Shown one piece after another: positions 44,544 through 53,180 of a stretch of DNA of 64,000 bases. The notes below the pieces were generated by a model. It saw only the letters and a program-made list of their open reading frames with translations. It did no database searches and had not been told where the DNA came from. Made by a program: the position numbers and the translations under genes. Within the stretch, counting starts at the first letter, position 1. Every line of letters starts with the position of its first letter. Location of the stretch: assembly GCA_035938175.1 (NCBI GenBank), contig DASZHD010000036.1, positions 62,001 through 126,000 of the forward strand, written 5' to 3'. The stretch comes from DASRDE01 sp035938175 (GTDB lineage Bacteria; Vulcanimicrobiota; Vulcanimicrobiia; Vulcanimicrobiales; Vulcanimicrobiaceae).

Positions 44544-45251
44544 ATGAAATACTGGCTTTTGAGCGCCGCGGTTCTTGCGACGCTTACAGGCTGTTTCGCT
44601 ACGATCGGCGATTCGACTAGCCGCGCCGTGCAGCAGCACATGCATCAGGTTATTCCGGCAGCGCAGCTTCGCGTACTCCGGATAGAAAACGTTAGCGGAA
44701 CGATCGACATCACGGGCACGAACGCGCCCGTCGCGACCCTCGACATTACGAAATTCGCAGGTCATCAAGACGCAATCGACGATACCGAAGTCGTGGTTTC
44801 CCGCAGTGCGGAGGAGGTCGACGCGCACACGCATTACCAAAGCAGCGGATGGTTCGGCAATCCCCGCGCCGGCGTCGATTACAAAGTCTCCGTGCCTGCC
44901 CGCGTGGCGATTCACGTGGCCAACGTCAGCGGGCCGGTAACGATTCGGGGCGTCTCCGCAAACGTGGAGATTCAAGAAGTCAGCGGCGCTATCGATGCTT
45001 CTCTCGGGCGCGTCGGGGACGAACGCGATATCCGCATCAACACCGTCAGCGGCGGCACGAAGTTAGCCGTAGCGCGCAACAGCGACGTCACGGTCGACGT
45101 CAAGACCGTCAGCGGATCGGTGAACGGCTTCTTCAGCATGGACGTGAACAAAGGATTCGTGGGCGAGACCGCTCACGGGCGCATCGGGAACGGCTCGGCG
45201 ACGATCAACGTGAACGCGGTGAGCGGCAGCGTAGACGTCATTCCGCAATAA
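44544..45251 (+). CDS. Lipoprotein with DUF4097-type beta-helix repeats
   Basis: This 235-residue protein has the lipobox LTGC (cysteine 17). The mature part contains repeating strands around VSGxIxI motifs: ENVSGTIDITG, NVSGPVTIRG, EVSGAIDASL, TVSGGTKLAV, TVSGSVNGFF and AVSGSVDVIP. This is the pattern of DUF4097 proteins, thought to form a right-handed beta-helix that may act as an adhesin or polysaccharide-interacting surface protein. It follows the TonB-like gene by nine bases. Confidence 0.75.
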   Translation: MKYWLLSAAVLATLTGCFATIGDSTSRAVQQHMHQVIPAAQLRVLRIENVSGTIDITGTNAPVATLDITKFAGHQDAIDDTEVVVSRSAEEVDAHTHYQSSGWFGNPRAGVDYKVSVPARVAIHVANVSGPVTIRGVSANVEIQEVSGAIDASLGRVGDERDIRINTVSGGTKLAVARNSDVTVDVKTVSGSVNGFFSMDVNKGFVGETAHGRIGNGSATINVNAVSGSVDVIPQ

Positions 45252-45268
45252 GCGGGTAAAACGCCGGC

Positions 45269-45751
45269 ATGTTCGCACACGCACTGCTCGCCGCGATTAT
45301 CGTGGCCGCCTCGGCCGCGCCGGCTGCTACCTCGTCGCCCGCCGTCCCGGCAGGGGTTCGCGTTACGGCCGAAATGGTGTCTACGGTCGACTCCGCGACG
45401 GCCAAAACCGGCGACATGTTCACGTTCAAGACGACGCAAAACGCGCAGATCGGCGATCAGCAAATTCCAGCGGGCACGACCGGCCAAGGCGTCGTCGCGG
45501 CAGTATCGGCGGCCTCCGGCGCACATCGCGGCACGCTTTCCCTCACGCCGCAATTCCTCGTGCTCGCAGACGGCCGGCACATACACGTTGCAGCAGCGAC
45601 GCCGACGTCGTATGCGGCGCGCCGCCATATCTTTCCGTTTCCGATTCCCGTTCCGGGCGTCGTGATGGTCGGCGGCATCGAAAACCCCGGCGGCAACGTG
45701 CGAATCGGCCCGGGAACGACGTTCGCCGTCGTCATCGCTCCTCGAACATAA
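45269..45751 (+). CDS. Secreted protein of unknown function
   Basis: This 160-residue protein has a signal peptide (MFAHALLAAIIVAASAAPAAT). The mature part has a beta-rich region around TAKTGDMFTFKTTQNAQIGDQQIPAGTTGQG broken over two segments, then HIHVAAATPTSY and a proline-rich turn. No family is recognised. Its last 20 bases overlap the stop end of the convergent degV gene. Confidence 0.5.
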   Translation: MFAHALLAAIIVAASAAPAATSSPAVPAGVRVTAEMVSTVDSATAKTGDMFTFKTTQNAQIGDQQIPAGTTGQGVVAAVSAASGAHRGTLSLTPQFLVLADGRHIHVAAATPTSYAARRHIFPFPIPVPGVVMVGGIENPGGNVRIGPGTTFAVVIAPRT

Positions 45752-46583
45752 AAATCCCCGCAAACCCGGGGCCCAGGTTTGCGCCGATTGTCGGCCCGGC
45801 TAACAACGTCGTTAGCTCCTTTGGCGCCGCAGCGATCTTGCCGCGCAGCTCGGCGTCGAGAAATGCGGCAAGCTCGGGCGCATTAGCATGCGCCACCGCC
45901 ACGTGCGCGTTCGCCGGCCGTTCCAACCGGCGCGCCACGATTCCGACCAAGATGTGCTTGGCCTGATCCCACGACTTGACCGTCGTTTCGTTTTCTAAAA
46001 TGCCTTGCGCGTTCACGCGCGTAATTGGGACAAGATGCATCGCCGTTCCGAGAAGTATCTCGTGCCGGTTGATGCGCCCGCTGCTCGCGAGAAAATCGAT
46101 GTCACCGTAAATCGCATAGCCTTGCTGCGTCGCGATCCACTTTTGCACCTGCGCTTCGATTGCATCCGCGCCGGCTCCGGATCGCGCCATGCGGGCCGCT
46201 GCCATCGCGAGCAGTGCCTCACCGCCGGAAAGCGTCCTGCTGTCGATCACACGCACTTTACCGGCAAAGGATCTCGCGGCTTCGCACGCGTTAGCGTGCG
46301 TCTTGGAAACCCCCGAAGCGACGGTAATACACACGACGTCCTTGCCGGCTCGCACGTGGTTGCCGAAACTTTCCAAAAACGCTTCCACCGGAGGCGGCGC
46401 CGTTACCGGACGTTGGCCGTTATTTTGCAGCTTTTCGTAGAATCGAGTCGCCGGAATGTCCACGCCGTCGCGAAACTCTTGCGTACCGAAGCGCACGAGG
46501 CACGGCACCATATCGATGCCGGCCTCTGCCGCATGCGTTGGAGTCAGGTCGCTCGCGGAATCGACGACGATGTCAACCGCCAT
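45732..46583 (-). CDS. DegV-family fatty-acid-binding protein
   Basis: This 283-residue protein is a DegV family member, the fatty-acid-binding FakB type that feeds fatty acids to a FakA kinase in phospholipid synthesis. It begins with VDIVVDSASDLTPTHAAEAGIDMVP, and contains PVTAPPPVEAFLESFG, the SASGVSKTH-like IASGVSKTHANAC loop and GRINRHEILLGTAMHLVPI. AAGGAA lies upstream of the ATG. The FakA partner is not in this window. The 3' end overlaps the convergent secreted-protein gene by 20 bases. Confidence 0.9.
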   Translation of the reverse strand: MAVDIVVDSASDLTPTHAAEAGIDMVPCLVRFGTQEFRDGVDIPATRFYEKLQNNGQRPVTAPPPVEAFLESFGNHVRAGKDVVCITVASGVSKTHANACEAARSFAGKVRVIDSRTLSGGEALLAMAAARMARSGAGADAIEAQVQKWIATQQGYAIYGDIDFLASSGRINRHEILLGTAMHLVPITRVNAQGILENETTVKSWDQAKHILVGIVARRLERPANAHVAVAHANAPELAAFLDAELRGKIAAAPKELTTLLAGPTIGANLGPGFAGIFMFEER

Positions 46584-46595
46584 GGAACACGTTCC

Positions 46596-47567
46596 TTAGA
46601 GATGAAAAGTGTAATTGAGCTGTGAGACGAGAAACGCGGTGCGCAGCGTATCGATACCGCCTAGAGGAAACGATTCTTTGAACTGCTGGATATTCCAAAC
46701 CGCCATGCTGAGAGACAAGTTCTTGCTCAACGTGCGGTTGACGCCGTATTGGAGAAGCTGATATTGCACCGGCGCCGGATCCTCGCGCAAGAAACTCTCG
46801 TTGTGGCTGTATGCGATCCACGGCACCCACGTGCGCTTCGCCGTCGGAATCGTCAGGCGGATACCGTACGCGGGGTAATAGATGCCGCTACCTTGGTACT
46901 TCGCACCACCGAAAAGCGGATCGTTGGCGGCCAAGTTTGCCGGCACGGGATGATTTGCATAGGCGACCGTCGCGAAGAGGGTCACGGGATATCCCACCAA
47001 CGTGTGCGGCCCGAACGAATAGTTTTCGGTCAGACGGTAATCGTTCTGATCGATTCCGCCGTAGCTCCACAGAGCGCCGCCTCCCGAGACCGCCTGCGCG
47101 TCGGCCGGGCAGCAGATGCGCGAACGGTGAAAGTATGCCAAACTTTGCTGCAAGTGCAGGTTGGGCGAGTTGTTGATCATGACCGTGTCGATCCGGTCGT
47201 GCACGTCGCCGAGCGTTAGCGGAACCTTTGCCAGGCCATGCGCGGTTTCGTAGTCCAGATTCAGGTTGACGTGCGCGTACGCCAAATTGAACTTCTTGCT
47301 GATCACCCACGCTGCCGAGTAATTCAGATTCCAGTCCGAAAGCGCCGCTTTATTTCCCGCGCTCGGCACCGCGCTGCTGCTGGGTAAACCGACGCTCAGT
47401 GCGGCCGGCTCGATTGCGTCGCCTCCGGTATTCAGCGTGTATACGGGCGAAACCGTAATGATGACCCGCGCAAACGGATCGCCGCCGGCTGCCGCGGGTT
47501 CGGCGCAGAGCGCGCATGCGAGAACGGCCGAAAATACGCCAATGTAAAGATGTCGCAACGTACACAA
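46596..47567 (-). CDS. Secreted beta-barrel-like protein (outer-membrane porin type)
   Basis: This 323-residue protein has a signal peptide cleaved near PAAAGG, and then alternating-hydrophobicity strands with many aromatic girdle residues (WNLNYSAAWVISKKFNLAYAH, TLVGYPVTLFATVAYANH), ending in NYTFHL. The final aromatic-hydrophobic strand resembles outer-membrane barrels recognised by BamA. The specific family is not recognised. Two adjacent cysteines (ICCPADAQ) occur in the middle. Confidence 0.6.
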   Translation of the reverse strand: MCTLRHLYIGVFSAVLACALCAEPAAAGGDPFARVIITVSPVYTLNTGGDAIEPAALSVGLPSSSAVPSAGNKAALSDWNLNYSAAWVISKKFNLAYAHVNLNLDYETAHGLAKVPLTLGDVHDRIDTVMINNSPNLHLQQSLAYFHRSRICCPADAQAVSGGGALWSYGGIDQNDYRLTENYSFGPHTLVGYPVTLFATVAYANHPVPANLAANDPLFGGAKYQGSGIYYPAYGIRLTIPTAKRTWVPWIAYSHNESFLREDPAPVQYQLLQYGVNRTLSKNLSLSMAVWNIQQFKESFPLGGIDTLRTAFLVSQLNYTFHL

Positions 47568-47620
47568 CCTCCGTCTGGACCGGTTTGACGGAGATCATGC
47601 CGTTTTTGCCCTAGCGTCCG

Positions 47621-49249
47621 CTACGCCCGAAAGGAGGTAATTGCAACGTCCACTTCGCCGGTTTCCGCGGTAAAGAGCACGCGCATTCGTTTCTTGTCGA
47701 TTTTTCCGACGCTCGTTTTCGGGAGCGCTTCGACGAAGTGCACGCGCTCGGGAACGGCATACTTCGGAACGACGCCCGCTTCCGCCGCTTGGCGAACCAT
47801 GTCGCGCACGTGTGATGCATCGACGCTTGCCTCGGGGCGCGCCACGACGATCGCCGCGGGCCGTTCACCCCACTTGGAATCCGGAACGCCGATGACAGCG
47901 ACTTCGGCGACGCCCGCGTGCCGGCCGATGATGCTCTCCAGTTCGAGCGAGGAAATCCACTCGCCGCCGGTTTTGATAACATCCTTGAGACGGTCGGTGA
48001 TCTGCAGCGAACCATCGGGATGAATCACGCCGATGTCCTGCGTATGCAAATAGCCGTTTTCCCAAAGCGCTCGCGTCGCTTCCGGATTCTCGTGATACGT
48101 CGCGGTAAGCCACGGCGCGCGCGCCACCACTTCGCCCTGCGTCACGCCGTCGTGCGGCACGTCGCGGAAATCGCCATCCATGACGCGCATCTCCACGAGC
48201 GGCAACGGCTGACCCGCTTTCATCCGCGTAATCGCCTCGTCCGCAGTACCTGCCGCCAATTCCGAGATGGCACGGCTGCACGTCAGCACGGGACATGTCT
48301 CGGACATGCCGTAGCCGCCGTAAATGTCGATGCCGCGTTCCAGCGCAGCGTCGCACAGCGCGCGCGGCAACGCCGACCCGCCGATGACCATGCGCAGACC
48401 GTCAAACGGTGCGTCTGCTCCGGGTGCCCCCAGCACCATCTGCAACACCGTCGGAACGCAGTGCGTGAACGTTACACGTTCGTTGCGCAGCAGTTCGACG
48501 AGCTTCGCCGGTACATATTGTCCCGGATAGATTTGCGTGCAGCCCAGCATCGTGGCCGAATACGGAAAACCCCACGCATGCACGTGAAACATGGGCGTCA
48601 GCGGCATGTAGACGTCGTTTGCGGTCAAGCGCGTCGCGATCACTTCGGCGAGCGTGTGCAGCACGAGTTGACGATGCGTGAACGTTACGCCCTTAGGAAG
48701 GCCGGTCGTTCCCGTCGTGTAAAAAATCGTCGCGCGCGTATTCTCGTCGAAATCCAGGAACGCATGTTCGGGATCGGCGTTCGCAAGAGACGCTTCGTAT
48801 TCACCGGCAGTGCGCGGATCGTCCGGAACGGGCCCGGATTCGCAGATCCAAATAACGCGCTTGACGCTGGTCAGTTTATCGCGTACCGCCTCGAACAACG
48901 GCAGAAACGCGACGTTACAAATCAAGACTTTCGGCGCAGCGTGGTTCAGGCAGTACAGCACTTGATCCGGCGACAGGCGGATATTCACCGTTTGGAGCGC
49001 CGCGCCCAGCATCGGCACGGCAAAGTAACATTCTAGATAACGGTTGCTGTCCACATCCATAACGGCCACGGTATCGCCGATCCCGACGCCCAGGCGCGAG
49101 AGCGCGCTGCCTAACCGCCCGATGCGATCGCGAAGTTCCGGATACGTAAACCTCCGTTCGCCGTACACGATCTCGGCGCGAGTCTTATGCGCGAGCGGCG
49201 TAAGCAACAGCTGCTTGATGAGTAGCGGATACTGATAGGCTTCGTTCAT
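47621..49249 (-). CDS. Fatty-acyl-CoA ligase / AMP-binding enzyme
   Basis: This 542-residue enzyme activates a carboxylic acid as acyl-AMP and then acyl-CoA. The P-loop YTTGTTGLPKGV, the GYGMSETCPVL motif, and LQITDRLKDVIKTGGEWIS with the CoA-binding lysine region are all present, as is the final KTSVGKIDKKRM lysine. It is of the medium/long-chain type. Its ATG overlaps the stop of the response regulator by one base (TAATG), so expression is coupled to the two-component system. Confidence 0.9.
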   Translation of the reverse strand: MNEAYQYPLLIKQLLLTPLAHKTRAEIVYGERRFTYPELRDRIGRLGSALSRLGVGIGDTVAVMDVDSNRYLECYFAVPMLGAALQTVNIRLSPDQVLYCLNHAAPKVLICNVAFLPLFEAVRDKLTSVKRVIWICESGPVPDDPRTAGEYEASLANADPEHAFLDFDENTRATIFYTTGTTGLPKGVTFTHRQLVLHTLAEVIATRLTANDVYMPLTPMFHVHAWGFPYSATMLGCTQIYPGQYVPAKLVELLRNERVTFTHCVPTVLQMVLGAPGADAPFDGLRMVIGGSALPRALCDAALERGIDIYGGYGMSETCPVLTCSRAISELAAGTADEAITRMKAGQPLPLVEMRVMDGDFRDVPHDGVTQGEVVARAPWLTATYHENPEATRALWENGYLHTQDIGVIHPDGSLQITDRLKDVIKTGGEWISSLELESIIGRHAGVAEVAVIGVPDSKWGERPAAIVVARPEASVDASHVRDMVRQAAEAGVVPKYAVPERVHFVEALPKTSVGKIDKKRMRVLFTAETGEVDVAITSFRA

Positions 49250-49884
49250 TACAGTAATCCTCGCTCGCGGGCTTTCGAGATCGCCTCTACGCGATTGCGC
49301 GCGCCCAGTTTGTGCATCACGTTCCGGAGATACGTTTTCACGGTATTCAGACTTAGCGCCATTGCCTCGGCAATTTCGCCGTTCGTTTCGCCTCGGGCTA
49401 CGCGGCGCAAGACGTCGTACTCGCGGCGCGCGATCAGCGTGTCGCGCTGGCGCGGCGAATCGTCACGGGCGCTTTCCGGCGAATCCTGCTGCATCGTGCG
49501 CGCAATCGCGGCCGCCAAATCCATGCGCGCGGTATCCTTTGGCCAAACGCCGTACGCCCCCGCCTCCAGCGCCGCCGTGACAGCCGGATGGTCCGGATAT
49601 GCCGTAAACAAAATAATCTTCGATGCGGGCGCCCGCAGTTGCAGCGCGCGCACCAAGTCGGGCGCCAACATGTCCGGCAATCGCACGTCCAGCAAGATGA
49701 TGTCGGGCTTGCAGCCCTGCGCGATCTCGAGCGCCGCCGCTCCGGTGGCCGCGTAGCCGACGACGCGAAGATGCCGCGAGCTTTGCGCGAGCATCTCGAC
49801 GCCGTCCCGGACGACCGGATGATCGTCGACGACCAGGATTCCGACGTCGCGCGTCAGCACGGCAGCCATGCCCGGAAACTGCAT
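49249..49884 (-). CDS. NarL/FixJ-type response regulator
   Basis: This 211-residue protein has a receiver domain (VVDDHPVVRDGVEM with D20-D21, and the phosphoacceptor D66 in ILLDVRLP) and a C-terminal LuxR-type helix-turn-helix (ARGETNGEIAEAMALSLNTVKTYLRN, split here as two helices). It would bind DNA when phosphorylated by the kinase encoded directly upstream; the two genes overlap by about 31 bases. An in-frame ATG five codons later is an alternative start with a 16-base overlap. Confidence 0.93.
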   Translation of the reverse strand: MQFPGMAAVLTRDVGILVVDDHPVVRDGVEMLAQSSRHLRVVGYAATGAAALEIAQGCKPDIILLDVRLPDMLAPDLVRALQLRAPASKIILFTAYPDHPAVTAALEAGAYGVWPKDTARMDLAAAIARTMQQDSPESARDDSPRQRDTLIARREYDVLRRVARGETNGEIAEAMALSLNTVKTYLRNVMHKLGARNRVEAISKARERGLL

Positions 49885-51038
49885 CCGCCTTCACCGTTTT
49901 CGCTGAGCGTAAGCTGGCCGCCGCGCTCGGTGAAGGCCTGCGAAAGCGCGTCGAGCCCAAAGCCGCGTCCGCCGGAAGTCTGGCCCTCGAGACCTTTGCC
50001 GTCGTCGGTTACCGTGAGCGCTGCGCCGTTTCGTACCAATCCCACCGTCACGACCACGCGCGAGGCGTGCGCGTGCTTCTCGACGTTGAGCAGCCCTTCT
50101 TTGGCCGCCGAGAGCAGCATCTTGAAATTCGCGTCCGGAATCGACGGAAGCACGTCCAGAATCACCAGCTCGGCCGTTAATCCGCTGCGTACTTCAAAGA
50201 AGCGGCACGCCGCCGACAATGCGGAACCGAACGCCTGTTGCTCGGCCGGGATGCACAGCGCGCGCAGCGATTCGCGCAACACCGCCGTCGCTTCCCCCGC
50301 TTGCTGTTCCAAGGCCGAAAGCTTTTCGCGAATGCCGGCATCGACGCCGGGCTGCTCGCTGAGTCCCCGCACGCGCGCGCCGATTGCAAACAGCATCGCG
50401 CCGATCGAATCGTGCAGTTCGAATGCCATGCGCTGCCGTTCTTCGTAGACGGCGACGTCGGCCGCGTACCGCGCGCGTTCTGCAATCAACAAACTGTGCG
50501 CGGTTTTCTCGGCGACATGCTTGACGATTCCGGCGGCTTGCGCACCGAACGTGACGTCGTCACGCAAACCCGCATACAACACGCCCATCGGGAGGCCGTC
50601 AGGACCGAGGATCGGCGTCGCAATCATGCCGCGAATCGTTTCGCGCTGAACGTGATCGTCGTAATCGCTGCAATGAACGATCGAATCATCCTTCAGGTAG
50701 TTGTCGACCCACTCCACCACCCCGCGCGCCAGCACTCTGCCGCCAAGCCCGGTGCCGGGGCGAATGACCAGACCCGTAACCGCCGCGTTCAGGCGGCTGG
50801 AGTTCAAAATAATCGCGCCGCTTTGACCGGGCTGCGCGATCCACGCGGCGTGAAAGCCGAAATCCGTGAGCGCCGCCACGGTGCTTTCGAGCACGGCGTT
50901 TCGATCGACGAGCGCGACGATGCGCGAGAGCTCCCGGTCGAGCCTCTTCAGGGCGCTCGCGGCAAAACGCAGCCGCGAGTACGACGAGCCGCGATTGTAC
51001 ATGCGGGTGCTCTCGCGTTGGCAGGTAATCGGCTTCAC
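49854..51038 (-). CDS. GAF-domain histidine kinase (HisKA_3 type)
   Basis: This 394-residue cytosolic kinase has an N-terminal GAF domain (about residues 40-185). The HisKA_3 dimerisation motif EERQRMAFELHDSIG follows with phosphoacceptor H209, then a HATPase domain with the AAKEGLLNVEKHA N-box and VTDDGKGLEG. No membrane helix is present, so it senses an internal signal. Starts at 51038 (GTG) and 51002 (ATG) are possible. The partner regulator and an acyl-CoA ligase follow in the same operon; a C11 protease gene lies opposite. Confidence 0.9.
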   Translation of the reverse strand: MKPITCQRESTRMYNRGSSYSRLRFAASALKRLDRELSRIVALVDRNAVLESTVAALTDFGFHAAWIAQPGQSGAIILNSSRLNAAVTGLVIRPGTGLGGRVLARGVVEWVDNYLKDDSIVHCSDYDDHVQRETIRGMIATPILGPDGLPMGVLYAGLRDDVTFGAQAAGIVKHVAEKTAHSLLIAERARYAADVAVYEERQRMAFELHDSIGAMLFAIGARVRGLSEQPGVDAGIREKLSALEQQAGEATAVLRESLRALCIPAEQQAFGSALSAACRFFEVRSGLTAELVILDVLPSIPDANFKMLLSAAKEGLLNVEKHAHASRVVVTVGLVRNGAALTVTDDGKGLEGQTSGGRGFGLDALSQAFTERGGQLTLSENGEGGCSFRAWLPC

Positions 51039-51170
51039 CCTCCGTGCAGGGTGAGCATACCGCCTTCGGAAGGCAAAATTTACCTCCTTTTGGGTGTATC
51101 GGCATTTCCGGCTCGGCGCTTCGTCGGGATAGTCTCTCGCGACACATCAACGTCGCGGGAGGATGGTTCA

Positions 51171-52376
51171 GTGGAATCAGTTTACGGCGCGGGCCGTACG
51201 GTCGAGTTCGGTATCTACCGGGACGGCGACAATAACCTTGACGAATCGCAGGCGCTCACGTTACGTCAGGCGCTGCAGACGAGCGCAAAAGACTCGCGCA
51301 TCGAGTACACCGTGGAAGACACGACGTCGATCGGCACCGGCGAGCTTCGTACGGATTCGTTCACGATTTCCGGCGGCGGCGTCGGGCGGGCATCGATTGA
51401 AGCGCCGCACGACATGTCGTCCGAAAAGAATCTCGCGCGTTTCGTAGCCGACACGCTCGAAAACGCGCATAAGAGCGGCGCGAAACAGACATGGATCGAG
51501 CTGACCGATCACGGTGCAGGCGACGGCGGCGGCCTGGAAGCCGACAGCACGAAACACATCATGCCGATGCCGAAAATTGCACAAGCGATTGCGGATGGCG
51601 TCAAGCTGCATGCAAAAGAGCACCCGGAAGATGCGGGGCGCAAGATTGACGGCGTGGTCGCCAATCAATGTCTCATGGCGTCGCTGGGTTTTGCAGACGC
51701 TCTTTCGCACGCCGGCGTTACGTGGCTTGCGGCAAGCCCGGAGACGATGGTATCCCCCGGCGTGCCGAGCAACGTCGCCGAAGCGATTGCGCGCAACGCG
51801 GCCAAACCGCACGCGATGGCGGATTCGATCGTGAACGACGTCATGAATCAGCAGTACGGCATGGGAGAAAACGTGTGGACGCCGGCTGCGGCATTCGACG
51901 TTTTGGACGTGCGCCGGGCGAAGATGCGCGGCGTCGAGCAATCGGTCAAAGCGTTGAACGACGCGATCGCGCAGCGCAAGGATGACGCACAAACGATGCA
52001 AGCGATACGGCACGATGCGCAGCTCGTTCACGGCATGGTGCGCTTTCCGCAAGCGAAGCGGAATATGCCCTGGCATGCCGATCGCCCTGCGATCGCGCTT
52101 TACGACAAGCTCGCGAAAGATACGCGTTTGGATTCGACATTGCGCCAAGATGCGATCGACGCCGAAAACGCGGTGGGTTCGCTGGTTGCCGCGCACAGCG
52201 AAGCGCAGCGCTTCGAACCGTTCGGCGGATCGCGCTATACCGACGCTGTCGGCCCGACAGTGCACTTTCCCGTACGGCCGTCACAGGTCGACCCGTGGGC
52301 GCCGCACGTAACCGAAACACACAACCGCTTCTTCGACGAAACGGACGCGGCCGCGGTGGAACGGGTTATCGCGTGA
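51171..52376 (+). CDS. C11-type (clostripain-like) cysteine peptidase without signal peptide
   Basis: This 401-residue protein begins VEFGIYRDGDNNLDESQ, the hallmark YxDxDNNLE-type opening of clostripain family C11. The catalytic histidine is H114 in DHGAGDGGG and the cysteine is C167 in NQCLMASLGFADAL. Clostripain-type enzymes cleave after arginine or lysine and belong to the caspase-like CD clan. No signal peptide is present, so it would act inside the cell. GGGAGGATGG precedes the GTG start by about five bases. It is divergent from the kinase-regulator-ligase operon. Confidence 0.8.
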   Translation: MESVYGAGRTVEFGIYRDGDNNLDESQALTLRQALQTSAKDSRIEYTVEDTTSIGTGELRTDSFTISGGGVGRASIEAPHDMSSEKNLARFVADTLENAHKSGAKQTWIELTDHGAGDGGGLEADSTKHIMPMPKIAQAIADGVKLHAKEHPEDAGRKIDGVVANQCLMASLGFADALSHAGVTWLAASPETMVSPGVPSNVAEAIARNAAKPHAMADSIVNDVMNQQYGMGENVWTPAAAFDVLDVRRAKMRGVEQSVKALNDAIAQRKDDAQTMQAIRHDAQLVHGMVRFPQAKRNMPWHADRPAIALYDKLAKDTRLDSTLRQDAIDAENAVGSLVAAHSEAQRFEPFGGSRYTDAVGPTVHFPVRPSQVDPWAPHVTETHNRFFDETDAAAVERVIA

Positions 52377-52384
52377 CGGGGGCG

Positions 52385-52792
52385 CTAGTGTAAAACCGCG
52401 GCAATCGCTATCGCAATCGCCGCGACGTCTTCGGCAATTGCCGCGGGGATGGCGCCGATTGCTTCGATCATCCGCAGGCGGACCGCCAGACCGCCGTAGA
52501 GGCCTATGGCGGCGCCGGCTACTCCCAAAATCGCGCCCGCGACCGGCGCATTTCCGGTCAGAGCCGCCATGGCGTAGCCGCAATAGGCACCGCTTGCGGC
52601 GCGAAGCAGCGGTGAGGGTAACTGCGTGCGCGGCGGAATTTGCGGCAGCGCGTCGGCCACGTACTCGCCGATGGCCAGGGCGGCGAACACGAGCCCGAGC
52701 CACCCGCCCCGGGTTAGCAGCAGCAGAACCGCGGGCGGCGTAAAGACGCGAAGCCCGCATGCAAAACCGATGACCAATGCAAGCAGCAGCAT
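52385..52792 (-). CDS. DUF4126-type membrane protein
   Basis: This 135-residue protein has four predicted helices and the DUF4126 opening LALVIGFACGLRVFTPPAVLLLL. It further contains VADALPQIPPRTQLPSPLLRAASGAYCGYAM, split here by its conserved proline run, and a glycine-rich helix. Function is unknown. It converges on the C11 peptidase with a nine-base gap and its ATG lies about 60 bases from the divergent DUF1232 gene. Confidence 0.8.
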   Translation of the reverse strand: MLLLALVIGFACGLRVFTPPAVLLLLTRGGWLGLVFAALAIGEYVADALPQIPPRTQLPSPLLRAASGAYCGYAMAALTGNAPVAGAILGVAGAAIGLYGGLAVRLRMIEAIGAIPAAIAEDVAAIAIAIAAVLH

Positions 52793-52849
52793 GGCCTCAT
52801 TGTAGCAGGTGATGCGAAACTTCAGCGGCCCCGGGACGATATAGTAGGC

Positions 52850-53179
52850 ATGGCCAGTCCGAAAATCGTCGTCGCCGCTTACCGCAACTTCCGCCGCGTT
52901 CTTCCGCTGCTGCGCGACGAACGCGTTCCGCTGGGCCTCAAAGTCGGTACGTGCATCATGGGCCTGTTGATCGTTTCGCCGCTCGACGTTTTCGGCGACA
53001 TTCCGGTGCTCGGTTTGCTGGACGACGCCGTGCTTTTAACGCTGCTTGCGGCCGCGTTTGTGCTTCTCGCCGAACGCATGACGCAGCGCATCGTAACGCC
53101 GGTAACGCCCCAGACTACCGTCGAACCCGAGCCCGGCGTCATGCAATTGCCGCGCGCGCACCCGGTGCGCAAAGCCTAG
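52850..53179 (+). CDS. DUF1232 (YkvA-type) small membrane protein
   Basis: This 109-residue protein has two membrane helices and the YkvA/DUF1232 signature LLIVSPLDVFGDIPVLGLLDDAVLL. Function is unknown; such proteins are widespread. ACGATATAG lies upstream with a weak ribosome binding site. Its stop is one base from the convergent RecQ-like gene. Confidence 0.85.
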   Translation: MASPKIVVAAYRNFRRVLPLLRDERVPLGLKVGTCIMGLLIVSPLDVFGDIPVLGLLDDAVLLTLLAAAFVLLAERMTQRIVTPVTPQTTVEPEPGVMQLPRAHPVRKA

Positions 53180-53180
53180 C

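Noticed and set aside
50238..51170. N-terminal extension of the C11 protease gene back to 50238
   Set aside because: It lies antisense to the histidine kinase and has no similarity; the GTG at 51171 with GGGAGG is the supported start.
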